A stretch of 33,242 nt of DNA, from assembly GCA_910587865.1 (NCBI GenBank), contig CAJUNX010000045.1:1-33242 (forward strand). Reading direction: 5' to 3'. Source of the DNA: an uncultured Roseburia sp. Lineage in GTDB: Bacteria; Bacillota; Clostridia; Lachnospirales; Lachnospiraceae. How positions within the stretch are numbered: the stretch's first letter is position 1; each line of letters starts with the position of its first letter. The notes beneath the pieces were generated by a model. The model was not told the DNA's origin and ran no database searches. It saw only the letters and a program-made list of their open reading frames with translations. A program made the translations under genes and the position numbers. Below are positions 22,587 through 29,271 of the stretch, in pieces.

Positions 22587-23018
22587 TCAGCCCTGGGATG
22601 TTTTTACGTTACGGACGATCTTTAAGAGATACTCCCGCAGCATCTGTCTGTCTTTTGCGGAAAAATCCGAAAAAAGGATCTCGAAAAAGTCATTCTGGGC
22701 AGCGCGTCCGTCCGAAATGACCGGATCCGCGGCAGCGCAGAGCGACAGATGGATCGTTTTATGATTATCGGGAGTGTGGAATCTGGTCAGAAATCCGCGC
22801 TCTGCCAGTGTCTTCACGGAGGTGGAGACGTGAGATTTTGTCAGAAGCCGCCTCTCGATAATATCGGATGCCGTATCAAACTGAGGATTATTGGCAAGAA
22901 ACAGCAGGATGTCAAGCTCCATCCGTGTGAGATTGTACCTGATACAGACGGAGGAGGTGCATTTATTGTACACATTCAGAATCAGATGCTGTGCGTCCCA
23001 GAATTCTCCCGGTAACAT
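22587..23018 (-). CDS. MarR-family transcriptional regulator
   Basis: 143 residues with AAGGAGGGG before the ATG. A winged helix-turn-helix sits at about 30-95 (T-R-M-E-L-D-I-L-L-F-L, L-L-T-K-S-H-V-S-T-S-V-K-T-L-A-E-R-G-F-L-T-R, then the D-N-H-K-T-I-H-L-S-L wing), with dimerisation helices at both ends. MarR proteins bind short palindromes as dimers and respond to small molecules or oxidants; a Cys pair is not evident in the helix region. An inverted repeat over its own -10 (23041-23067) points to autorepression. No obvious effector gene lies on the same strand. Confidence 0.9.
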   Translation of the reverse strand: MLPGEFWDAQHLILNVYNKCTSSVCIRYNLTRMELDILLFLANNPQFDTASDIIERRLLTKSHVSTSVKTLAERGFLTRFHTPDNHKTIHLSLCAAADPVISDGRAAQNDFFEILFSDFSAKDRQMLREYLLKIVRNVKTSQG

Positions 23019-23040
23019 AGAGGTCCCCTCCTTAAAATCG

Positions 23041-23067
23041 TTCTTTTTAGAACTATTTTAAAAAGAA
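23041..23067. promoter_or_regulatory. MarR-type operator
   Basis: TTCTTTTTA (23041-23049) and TAAAAAGAA (23059-23067), nine bases apart, covering the -10 of marR. A nested GTTCT/AGAAC pair (23040-23053) shares the site. Confidence 0.7.
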
Positions 23068-23084
23068 ATTGAAAAAAAGTCAAT
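23055..23084 (-). promoter_or_regulatory. promoter of marR
   Basis: Minus strand TTGACT (23079-23084), 18-base spacer, TAAAAT (23055-23060). Confidence 0.75.
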
Positions 23085-23091
23085 AAAAGAC

Positions 23092-23120
23092 TTCAAAAAA
23101 GAAATAAGATATGTTAAAAT
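23092..23120 (+). promoter_or_regulatory. promoter of tRNA-Pro
   Basis: TTCAAA (23092-23097), 17-base spacer, TAAAAT (23115-23120); start point near 23127, some 23 bases before the tRNA. Confidence 0.7.
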
Positions 23121-23149
23121 AATAATCTAATGACAGAAAGTTTTTTTAT

Positions 23150-23223
23150 CGGAGTATGGCGTAGTTTGGTAGCGCGCACGGCTGGGGGCCGTGAGGTCGC
23201 AGGTTCAAATCCTGTTACTCCGA
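23150..23223 (+). tRNA. tRNA-Pro (anticodon GGG)
   Basis: 74-nt cloverleaf: acceptor CGGAGTA (23150-23156) with TACTCCG (23216-23222) and discriminator A; anticodon stem CACGG/CCGTG around a loop reading C-T-GGG-G-G; T loop GTTCAAATC. CCA is not encoded. A run of seven T directly after the gene (23224 onward) should end transcription. Confidence 0.95.
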
Positions 23224-23342
23224 TTTTTTTGTGCCCGAAAATATTCCTGCGTCCCTTCAGCCCGCGCCGTCCGCAAAACCGTGTCCTGCACAGCTGCGAC
23301 TGCATCCCGGCTTTGCGGCAATGCGACATATAACGTGATAAT

Positions 23343-23386
23343 GAGAAAAAGAAAACCGGCGATCAGATATTCTGACCGCCGGTTTT
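23343..23386 (-). terminator. terminator of tRNA-Ser
   Basis: On the minus strand a 15-base-pair stem (23372-23386 with 23352-23366, one G.U) with CCGGCG core and a 5-base loop, followed by CTTTTTCTC. Confidence 0.88.
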
Positions 23387-23389
23387 GAG

Positions 23390-23475
23390 CGGAGTCGGAG
23401 GGATTCGAACCCTCGTGCCCCGGAGGGCAAACGCATTTCGAGTGCGCCCCGTTATGACCACTTCGATACGACTCC
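23390..23475 (-). tRNA. tRNA-Ser (anticodon CGA)
   Basis: 86-nt tRNA with a long variable arm: acceptor GGAGTCG (23475-23469) with CGACTCC (23397-23391), discriminator G; anticodon stem GCGCA/TGCGT around loop CT-CGA-AA; variable stem TGCCC/GGGCA; T loop GTTCGAATC. It reads UCG. CCA is not encoded. Confidence 0.95.
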
Positions 23476-23514
23476 ATTTTAAAATGTTTTGCGCAGTATT
23501 ACACTGCGGATTCT

Positions 23515-23542
23515 AGTATACCACATTTTTCCTGATTTGCAA
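23515..23542 (-). promoter_or_regulatory. promoter of tRNA-Ser
   Basis: Minus strand TTGCAA (23537-23542), 16-base spacer, TATACT (23515-23520). Confidence 0.7.
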
Positions 23543-23601
23543 GGATTTCTGATAAAAAGAATAAAATTTTTTGTCTCCGATACCGCGCTCCTATAAATAT
23601 A

Positions 23602-23630
23602 TTGTGCTCGTTGCGAAAACATATTATACT
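23602..23630 (+). promoter_or_regulatory. promoter of the structured leader, copy 2
   Basis: TTGTGC (23602-23607), 17-base spacer, TATACT (23625-23630). The start point near 23637 places the whole leader (23653-23742) in the 5' untranslated region. Confidence 0.8.
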
Positions 23631-23652
23631 GGATTCGTATCAGAAGAGATCG

Positions 23653-23742
23653 CAGGTTTGTGCCGGAGCCACAAACCTGGAACCGCAGAGCCCGATCTGA
23701 TATCCGGCTCGCGGGCTTCGCAAAAGTGCTCCGGTATGGAGG
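23653..23742 (+). ncRNA. structured 5' leader, copy 2 (candidate translational switch)
   Basis: Gap-free counterpart of 10079-10168, 79 of 90 bases identical. P1 23653-23662 with 23670-23679 is fully paired through two compensatory pair changes relative to copy 1. P2 23683-23696 with 23702-23714 has one C.C mismatch but gains a C-G at its base. P4 is CGC/GTG around AAAA. Loop 23663-23669 (CCGGAGC) is perfectly complementary to 23728-23734; CTCC at 23729-23732 can instead mask GGAG (23738-23741) of the ribosome site. The following gene is an ArsC/Spx-like protein. Confidence 0.72.
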
Positions 23743-23748
23743 AGAAAA

Positions 23749-24111
23749 ATGAAGATATTGTTTGTAGAATATCCCGCCTGCAGCACCTGCCAGAAGGCAC
23801 GCAAATGGCTGGATGCGCATGAAATTTCGTATGAAAGCCGCCATATCAAAGATCAGCGGCCGACGGCGGAGGAGCTTTCGGCCTGGCATAAAAAGAGCGG
23901 ACTGGACATCAAAAGATTTTTCAATACCAGCGGACTGCGTTATAAGGAGCTTGGGCTAAAAGATAAGCTGCCCGGCATGACGCCGGAAGAAACATACGCG
24001 TTGCTTGCCACGGACGGAATGCTCGTCAAACGGCCGGTGCTCGTCACAGAGCATGCGGTGCTGACGGGTTTTAAGGAGGCGGACTGGGAGAAAGCGCTGC
24101 TGCACGGGTGA
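23749..24111 (+). CDS. ArsC/Spx-family (YffB-like) thioredoxin-fold protein
   Basis: 120 residues; GGAGG lies six to ten bases before ATG 23749. The thioredoxin-like ArsC/Spx fold is clear: first strand K-I-L-F-V-E-Y, the redox C-S-T-C pair (Cys12 and Cys15) with K-A-R-K-W-L, then R-H-I-K-D-Q-R-P-T, L-D-I-K-R-F-F-N-T-S-G, and the K-R-P-V-L-V-T-E signature. Relatives include the stress regulator Spx, which binds the RNA polymerase alpha subunit, and glutathione/thioredoxin-linked arsenate reductases; the Arg-Pro of K-R-P is shared by both. Length suits either. Lack of an arsenical pump gene nearby favours a redox or regulatory role, but this is not settled. It has its own promoter and the structured leader. 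Confidence 0.87.
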   Translation: MKILFVEYPACSTCQKARKWLDAHEISYESRHIKDQRPTAEELSAWHKKSGLDIKRFFNTSGLRYKELGLKDKLPGMTPEETYALLATDGMLVKRPVLVTEHAVLTGFKEADWEKALLHG

Positions 24112-24134
24112 TGCAGTAAAATTTTCTGCACCGG

Positions 24135-24163
24135 TTGCAAAAACGACAGAAAAAGAGTAAAAT
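24135..24163 (+). promoter_or_regulatory. promoter of the phosphofructokinase gene
   Basis: TTGCAA (24135-24140), 17-base spacer, TAAAAT (24158-24163), leaving a leader of about 80 bases. Confidence 0.75.
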
Positions 24164-24252
24164 TTTTTGTGGAGTCAGATGCCCGGACAGACGGCGGGGC
24201 ACGAAGACATCACGCACCGGCAAACCGGAAAGAATAAGAGGAGGATATGCAG

Positions 24253-25326
24253 ATGAAACGAATCGGATTACTGACAAGCGGAGGCGATTGTCAGGCTTTG
24301 AACGCTGCGATGCGCGGAGTCGTAAAGGGACTCAGCGGGAATGTGGACGATCTGGAGGTGTACGGTTTCTTAAACGGTTATAAGGGACTGATTTACGGCA
24401 ACTATCGTCTTCTGACATCCGCGGATTTTTCAGGCATTCTCACAAAGGGCGGAACGATTATCGGTTCGTCCAGACAGCCGTTTAAGCAGATGCGCGTCCC
24501 CGATGAGAACGGACTCGACAAGGTAGAAGCGATGAAACAGACCTACTATAAGCTGAATCTGGACTGCCTGGTCATCCTGGGAGGAAACGGAACGCAGAAG
24601 ACGGCGAACCTGCTGCGTGAGGAAGGCTTAAATATCATTCATCTCCCGAAGACGATCGACAATGACATCTACGGAACCGACGTGACCTTTGGCTTTCAGA
24701 GCGCGATCAATATTGCAACCGATGCGATCGACTGCATACACACGACGGCGGCCTCGCACAACCGTGTCTTTATTGTGGAGGTAATGGGTCATAAGGTGGG
24801 ATGGCTGACGCTGTATGCCGGTATCGCCGGCGGTGCGGACATCATTCTTCTTCCGGAGATTCCATATGATATTAAAAAAGTAGCTGCGGCGATCAATAAG
24901 AGAACGAAAGCGGGGAAAGGCTTTACGATTCTGGCGGTCGCGGAAGGCGCGATCTCCAAAGAGGATGCGCAGCTCTCCAAAAAAGAATATAAAGAAAAGA
25001 TTGCCAAACGCAAATATCCGTCCGTATCCTATGAGGTCGCGGATAAGATTTTTGAAGAGACAGGCGTTGAAGTGCGCGTGACCGTGCCCGGACATACGCA
25101 GAGAGGCGGAAGCCCGTGCCCGTATGATCGCGTGCTCTGCACGAGACTGGGAGCTGCGGCTGCAAAAGCGATCATGGAAGAGGACTACGGCTATATGATT
25201 GGCATGGTCAATAATAAGACAAAGCGCATACCGCTTGGCGAAGTGGCAGGGAAACTCAAGATTGTGGATCCGGGCAGCCAGATGATCAAAGAGGCGAAGC
25301 GGACCGGCATCAGCTTCGGCGACTGA
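24253..25326 (+). CDS. pfkA: 6-phosphofructokinase, mixed-motif type
   Basis: 357 residues from ATG 24253, because AGGAGG (24239-24244) is eight bases from it but only two from the ATG at 24247. It phosphorylates fructose 6-phosphate in glycolysis. Motifs: S-G-G-D near the N terminus; G-G-N-G-T at 110-114, where E. coli PfkA has G-G-D-G-S; P-K-T-I-D-N-D at 132-138; M-G-H-K-V-G-W; P-G-H-T-Q-R-G-G. Gly at the '104' position points to ATP use, while Lys in P-K-T-I-D-N-D is a mark of pyrophosphate-using enzymes, so this is a mixed (group III-like) enzyme whose phosphoryl donor is uncertain. The usual Mg-binding Asp is Asn112. It probably shares a transcript with dnaX, which starts 71 bases after its stop. 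Confidence 0.93.
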   Translation: MKRIGLLTSGGDCQALNAAMRGVVKGLSGNVDDLEVYGFLNGYKGLIYGNYRLLTSADFSGILTKGGTIIGSSRQPFKQMRVPDENGLDKVEAMKQTYYKLNLDCLVILGGNGTQKTANLLREEGLNIIHLPKTIDNDIYGTDVTFGFQSAINIATDAIDCIHTTAASHNRVFIVEVMGHKVGWLTLYAGIAGGADIILLPEIPYDIKKVAAAINKRTKAGKGFTILAVAEGAISKEDAQLSKKEYKEKIAKRKYPSVSYEVADKIFEETGVEVRVTVPGHTQRGGSPCPYDRVLCTRLGAAAAKAIMEEDYGYMIGMVNNKTKRIPLGEVAGKLKIVDPGSQMIKEAKRTGISFGD

Positions 25327-25397
25327 GCAGATAAGAGCAGGAACGGGCTGCATACGGAATATACCGGCGGTCCGTGGGAAGAGAAAGGGAGAAAAGC

Positions 25398-26993
25398 ATG
25401 TCATATACGGCGTTATATCGGAAATTCCGTCCACAGGAATTTACCGATGTCAGAGGTCAGGATCACATTGTGACGACACTGAAGAATCAGATAAAAGCGG
25501 ACCGGATCGGACATGCCTATCTGTTTTGCGGGACAAGGGGAACCGGCAAGACAACGATTGCAAAAATTTTCGCGCGGGCAGTCAACTGCGAACATCCGGC
25601 AGACGGCAGTCCGTGCGGAGAATGCGCAGCCTGCCGGTCAATCGCGGCGGGGACTTCCATGAATGTGATTGAGATCGACGCCGCTTCCAACAACGGAGTG
25701 GATAACATCCGGCAGATCCGCGAGGAGGTGGAATACCGCCCGACGGAAGGGAGATATAAGGTCTATATCATCGATGAGGTTCATATGCTTTCGATAGGAG
25801 CATTCAACGCGCTTCTTAAGACGCTCGAGGAGCCGCCGTCCTATGTGATCTTTATCCTGGCAACCACCGAGTCGCATAAGATTCCGATCACGATCCTCTC
25901 ACGCTGCCAGCGGTATGATTTCCGCAGGATTTCGATCGATGTGATCGCGTCGCGGCTGCGCGAGCTGATGGACGAGGAGCAGGTGACGGTGGAGGAAAAA
26001 GCGCTCCGCTATATCGCGAAAGCGGGGGACGGCTCGATGCGCGATGCCTTAAGCCTGCTGGATCAGTGCATTGCGTTTTACCTGGGGCAGGAACTGACCT
26101 ATGACCGGGTGTTAGAAACACTCGGGGCGGTGGACACGGAGATTTTCAGCCGGCTGCTGCGTCATATTCTGGACGGAAACGTGACAGGAACCATCGGGCT
26201 TCTGGGCGATATGGTGACAGAGGGAAGAGACCTGGGACAGTTTGTCACAGATTTTACCTGGTATCTGAGGAATCTTATGCTGCTGCAGGGGTCGGATGAC
26301 ATGGAGGATGTGCTGGATATCTCCTCTGAGAATCTCGCTTTATTAAAAGAAGAGGCGCAGATGGTGGACGGCATGGTTCTGATGCGCTATATCCGTATTT
26401 TTTCGGAGCTGGGAAGCCAGTTAAAGTATGCCGTGCAGAAGCGGATTCTGATCGAGATCGCGCTCGTGAAGCTGTGCAGGCCGCAGATGGAACAGGATTA
26501 TGAATCACTGATCGACCGGATTGACGGACTGGAGAGAAAGCTGGCGGAGGGGGCATTTGCCGCCGGATCGGCTGCCCAAAGCGGCCGGACGGATGCAGAC
26601 GGGAGTATGTCCGCCGCGCCCCGGGACGTGGCTGCCGCAAAAAAGCCGGTGATGGAAAAAGCGGTGCCGGAAGATATTCAGAAGGTGATCGCGGGCTGGG
26701 GCAGTATCTTATCCCGGCTTACAGGCGTCACACGGACATATCTGAAAAAAGCGGTGAAGTCTCTCGGATCGGACGGCGCACTGCTGTTAGTCTTTGACGA
26801 TCCGAATGCGTACGCGTATGTTGAGGAAAATCGTTCCGGCTGCAGGGATGCCCTTGTGGCGGCGATGGAGGAGCAGACCGGGAAGACAGTCGGTCTGGAG
26901 ATCCGGCTCAATGAGAGCGGGCAGCCCGGTGAAGAGATCTATCCGGACCTGGGGGAACTGATACAGTTTGAGATTGAGGATGAAGATTTCTGA
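25398..26993 (+). CDS. dnaX: DNA polymerase III subunit gamma/tau
   Basis: 531 residues from ATG 25398 (AAAGGGAG upstream). Clamp-loader AAA+ ATPase: P-loop G-T-R-G-T-G-K-T-T at 45-53; zinc module Cys64, Cys73, Cys76 and Cys79; Walker B D-E-V-H; sensor and S-R-C arginine-finger segment; the lid and collar domains to about 370. A linker of poor conservation (about 380-420) leads to a tau-type C-terminal domain (about 425-531) that should contact the polymerase. Six consecutive A with a following G (26639-26645) read A-AAA-AAG in the slippage phase, right at the linker, as in E. coli dnaX. In Firmicutes dnaX is usually just after the SRP RNA, and ybaB and recR follow, as here with an insertion. 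Confidence 0.96.
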   Translation: MSYTALYRKFRPQEFTDVRGQDHIVTTLKNQIKADRIGHAYLFCGTRGTGKTTIAKIFARAVNCEHPADGSPCGECAACRSIAAGTSMNVIEIDAASNNGVDNIRQIREEVEYRPTEGRYKVYIIDEVHMLSIGAFNALLKTLEEPPSYVIFILATTESHKIPITILSRCQRYDFRRISIDVIASRLRELMDEEQVTVEEKALRYIAKAGDGSMRDALSLLDQCIAFYLGQELTYDRVLETLGAVDTEIFSRLLRHILDGNVTGTIGLLGDMVTEGRDLGQFVTDFTWYLRNLMLLQGSDDMEDVLDISSENLALLKEEAQMVDGMVLMRYIRIFSELGSQLKYAVQKRILIEIALVKLCRPQMEQDYESLIDRIDGLERKLAEGAFAAGSAAQSGRTDADGSMSAAPRDVAAAKKPVMEKAVPEDIQKVIAGWGSILSRLTGVTRTYLKKAVKSLGSDGALLLVFDDPNAYAYVEENRSGCRDALVAAMEEQTGKTVGLEIRLNESGQPGEEIYPDLGELIQFEIEDEDF

Positions 26994-27102
26994 TCGGAAA
27001 CATGTCGGGGAACCGGATGAGGACACATGAAAAGGAACCGGATGGGCCTTGACGAAACAGGGATCATTCTTTACAATCGATAGGATATGGAGGGAGCAGA
27101 CG

Positions 27103-27456
27103 ATGGCAAAACGAGGCGGTTTCCCGGGAGGCATGCCCGGAAATATGAACAATCTGATGAAACAGGCGCAGAGAATGCAGCGCCAGATGGAAGAGGCGCA
27201 AAAAGAGCTTGAGGAGAAGGAAGTGACGGCAGCTGCCGGCGGCGGAGCTGTGGAGATCACGGTATCCGGGAAGCATGAGATCACGAAGGTGAAGCTTTCC
27301 CAGGAAGTCGTGGATCCGGATGATATCGAGATGCTCGAGGATCTGATCATGGCGGCCGCGAACGAGGCGTTCCGGCAGCTCGACGAATTTTCCGCAAATT
27401 CCATGTCAAAGATTACCGGAGGGATGGGCGGTGGCCTGGGAGGGCTGCCGTTTTAG
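27103..27456 (+). CDS. YbaB/EbfC nucleoid-associated protein
   Basis: 117 residues from ATG 27103 (GGAGGGAG six bases upstream). A Gly-rich start (G-G-F-P-G-G-M-P-G-N-M), a helix M-K-Q-A-Q-R-M-Q-R-Q-M-E-E-A-Q-K-E-L, the beta hairpin with A-G-G-G-A-V-E-I-T-V-S-G and the closing helix L-I-M-A-A-A-N-E-A are typical. YbaB forms dimers that bind DNA and is nearly always encoded between dnaX and recR. It lies 109 bases after dnaX. The C-terminal G-G-M-G-G-G-L-G-G tail is usual in the family. A terminator follows at 27483-27523, so recR is not in the same transcript here. Confidence 0.95.
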   Translation: MAKRGGFPGGMPGNMNNLMKQAQRMQRQMEEAQKELEEKEVTAAAGGGAVEITVSGKHEITKVKLSQEVVDPDDIEMLEDLIMAAANEAFRQLDEFSANSMSKITGGMGGGLGGLPF

Positions 27457-27482
27457 ACAGGTGATGGATGTCATTTTTAAAG

Positions 27483-27523
27483 AAAGGGCCGACTCTGCGA
27501 AAAGCAGGGGCGGCCCTTTAAAC
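27483..27523. terminator. terminator between ybaB and the convergent Cys-rich gene
   Basis: AAAGGGCCG (27483-27491) with CGGCCCTTT (27511-27519), enclosing a smaller CTGC/GCAG stem. The flanking T and A ends suit both directions. Confidence 0.8.
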
Positions 27524-27552
27524 TGTGATTTTTCAGATCCGCAGGATCAATC

Positions 27553-28323
27553 CTACAGCTTTGCATGAAAGACCGGATCCGCCGGATAACCACTGGCGCA
27601 TTTCTGCATAGCCCGCTGAATGCTGTCGGCGGAGGTGCCCCAGTCTTTATCTTTGTTGCGGTAGTCGTTCTTTTCCACAAACCAGGAGACTTCTTTCTGA
27701 AGACGGTCGAGATTGTTCTGCATCATGGAAAACACCAGAGGATAGAAGTCATTTTTCTGCGCATCGGTCAGCTTGTCCTCGGCAGCCTCGATCAGATCGC
27801 CGAAATGTGGCAGACAGAACCCCTTGCTTTTGGAAAACAGATCACGAAACTCATCATTCTTCAGATACAGGTCAAAAAACGTATCGAGATAGCGGTTATA
27901 AATTTGTCGGAAGTGGTCGCAGACATAGCAGGAATGGTCTTTTTGCTGAATCCAGACACCAATAGATGTCTTTGCGTCCTCGCCGAGACCTGCACTGGTT
28001 CGCTTCATGCGCTTTAGGAGACTGGACTTTCCGGGGGTGAAATCTTTGATGACCTCAGAGAGCTCCTGATTCAGCTTTTTCAGATGTGTGCTCAGAATCA
28101 GTGCATTTCCGAGACGGTTGCCGTAATCGTACATTTTTTTGAAATGCTCACGGCAGAAACCGGTTGCGTCCGTTTTTTCACGGACGTCGTCTTCCATATA
28201 GGCGGATCCGAGAATAAAAGAGATGGCGTGCTGCTCCGCTTTGCGCTCCAGAAAACAGAAGGGGCATTCGTCCTCTGCATGCAGAGCGTCCATCAGCGGG
28301 ATGGTGGCGATATTTTCTTTCAT
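27553..28323 (-). CDS. duplicated Cys-rich (DUF6062-like) protein
   Basis: 256 residues with AAAGGA nine bases before ATG 28323. Two similar modules are visible. At about 20-62: C-P-F-C followed 34 residues later by G-F-C-R-E-H-F. At about 132-175: C-Y-V-C-D-H followed by G-F-C-L-P-H-F. Each offers two close cysteines plus a Cys/His pair, fit for binding a zinc ion or an iron-sulfur cluster. The rest is helical and charged. I remember similar Lachnospiraceae proteins as DUF6062; function is unknown. It is inserted antiparallel between ybaB and recR, two genes normally adjacent, and has its own promoter at 28377-28405. Confidence 0.72.
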   Translation of the reverse strand: MKENIATIPLMDALHAEDECPFCFLERKAEQHAISFILGSAYMEDDVREKTDATGFCREHFKKMYDYGNRLGNALILSTHLKKLNQELSEVIKDFTPGKSSLLKRMKRTSAGLGEDAKTSIGVWIQQKDHSCYVCDHFRQIYNRYLDTFFDLYLKNDEFRDLFSKSKGFCLPHFGDLIEAAEDKLTDAQKNDFYPLVFSMMQNNLDRLQKEVSWFVEKNDYRNKDKDWGTSADSIQRAMQKCASGYPADPVFHAKL

Positions 28324-28376
28324 AAGCGATTATCCTTTCTGATGATAGATTCGGATTCTTCTTAAACTCTCACATA

Positions 28377-28405
28377 AGTATACCACGCCTGTTTTTGACA
28401 GACAA
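28377..28405 (-). promoter_or_regulatory. promoter of the Cys-rich gene
   Basis: Minus strand TTGTCT (28400-28405), 17-base spacer, TATACT (28377-28382). Confidence 0.78.
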
Positions 28406-28421
28406 GCAGAGAAAAACAGCC

Positions 28422-28450
28422 TTGTAAAACGAAGGACAATCAAGTAATAT
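28422..28450 (+). promoter_or_regulatory. promoter of recR
   Basis: TTGTAA (28422-28427), 17-base spacer, TAATAT (28445-28450). It is divergent from the Cys-rich gene promoter, with 16 bases between the -35 boxes. Confidence 0.72.
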
Positions 28451-28496
28451 AGAGATTGGCCGGCAGAAGCAGGACAGCAGCCGGCACGGAGGGCAT

Positions 28497-29093
28497 ATGG
28501 ACTACTACAGCAGGCAGATAAGCAAATTAATACAGGAACTCTCGTCACTGCCCGGAATCGGGTCGAAGTCCGCGCAGCGACTGGCATTTCATATCCTGAA
28601 CATGCCGGTTGAACAGGTGGAATCGCTCTCGGCAGCGATTGTAAATGCAAAGCGAAATGTCCGCTACTGCAAAGAGTGCTTTACCCTGACCGACGAGGAA
28701 CTCTGCCCGATCTGTAAGGATGCGGCGAGAGACCACGGCGTGATTATGGTTGTAGAAAACACCAGGGATCTGGCTGCCTACGAAAAGACCCAGAAGTACG
28801 AGGGCGTTTATCATGTGCTGCACGGGGCGATCTCGCCGATGCTTGGAATCGGGCCGAACGACATTCGCTTAAAGGAGCTGATGCAGCGTCTGCAGCAGGA
28901 AATAAAAGAAGTGATCATTGCCACAAACTCCAGCCTGGAAGGGGAGACGACCGCGATGTACATCAGCAAGCTGATCAAGCCGACCGGGATTAAGGTGACG
29001 CGGATTGCCAGCGGCGTGCCGGTGGGCGGCGACCTGGAATACATCGACGAGGTGACGCTGCTTCGGGCACTGGAGGGACGGACGGAGCTGTAA
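28497..29093 (+). CDS. recR: recombination mediator protein RecR
   Basis: 198 residues, family-standard length, with GGAGGG before the ATG. RecR works with RecO/RecF to load RecA at gaps and breaks. A helix-hairpin-helix (L-P-G-I-G-S-K-S-A-Q-R-L, 18-29), a four-Cys zinc module (Cys58, Cys61, Cys70, Cys73), the Toprim strand V-I-M-V-V-E-N, and the closing R-I-A-S-G-V-P-V-G-G-D-L-E-Y segment with D-E-V-T-L are all present. It is separated from ybaB by the antiparallel Cys-rich gene and is expressed from its own promoter. Confidence 0.97.
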   Translation: MDYYSRQISKLIQELSSLPGIGSKSAQRLAFHILNMPVEQVESLSAAIVNAKRNVRYCKECFTLTDEELCPICKDAARDHGVIMVVENTRDLAAYEKTQKYEGVYHVLHGAISPMLGIGPNDIRLKELMQRLQQEIKEVIIATNSSLEGETTAMYISKLIKPTGIKVTRIASGVPVGGDLEYIDEVTLLRALEGRTEL

Positions 29094-29097
29094 GCGC

Positions 29098-29128
29098 GAT
29101 GCCAGAAAGCGGCATTTTTTGCGGCATC
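29098..29128 (+). terminator. terminator after recR
   Basis: ATGCC (29099-29103) with GGCAT (29111-29115), followed by five T; an alternative longer arc pairs GATGCC with GGCATC (29123-29128). Confidence 0.6.
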
Positions 29129-29271
29129 TGTCGAAATGTTTTTAAAAAACAGAACACAATCCACCAAAATATTTGGACATGCTGTGCTACGATTTCTTTT
29201 GAAAAAACAGACCTGTCAGAGCCAGAGAGGCAACGGACTGCGGGTGCTGTCGGAAAGGGGAATGTAGGAGC

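Noticed and set aside
23130..23477. Open frames across the two tRNA genes
   Set aside because: The sequence is accounted for by the tRNAs and a terminator; no supported start.
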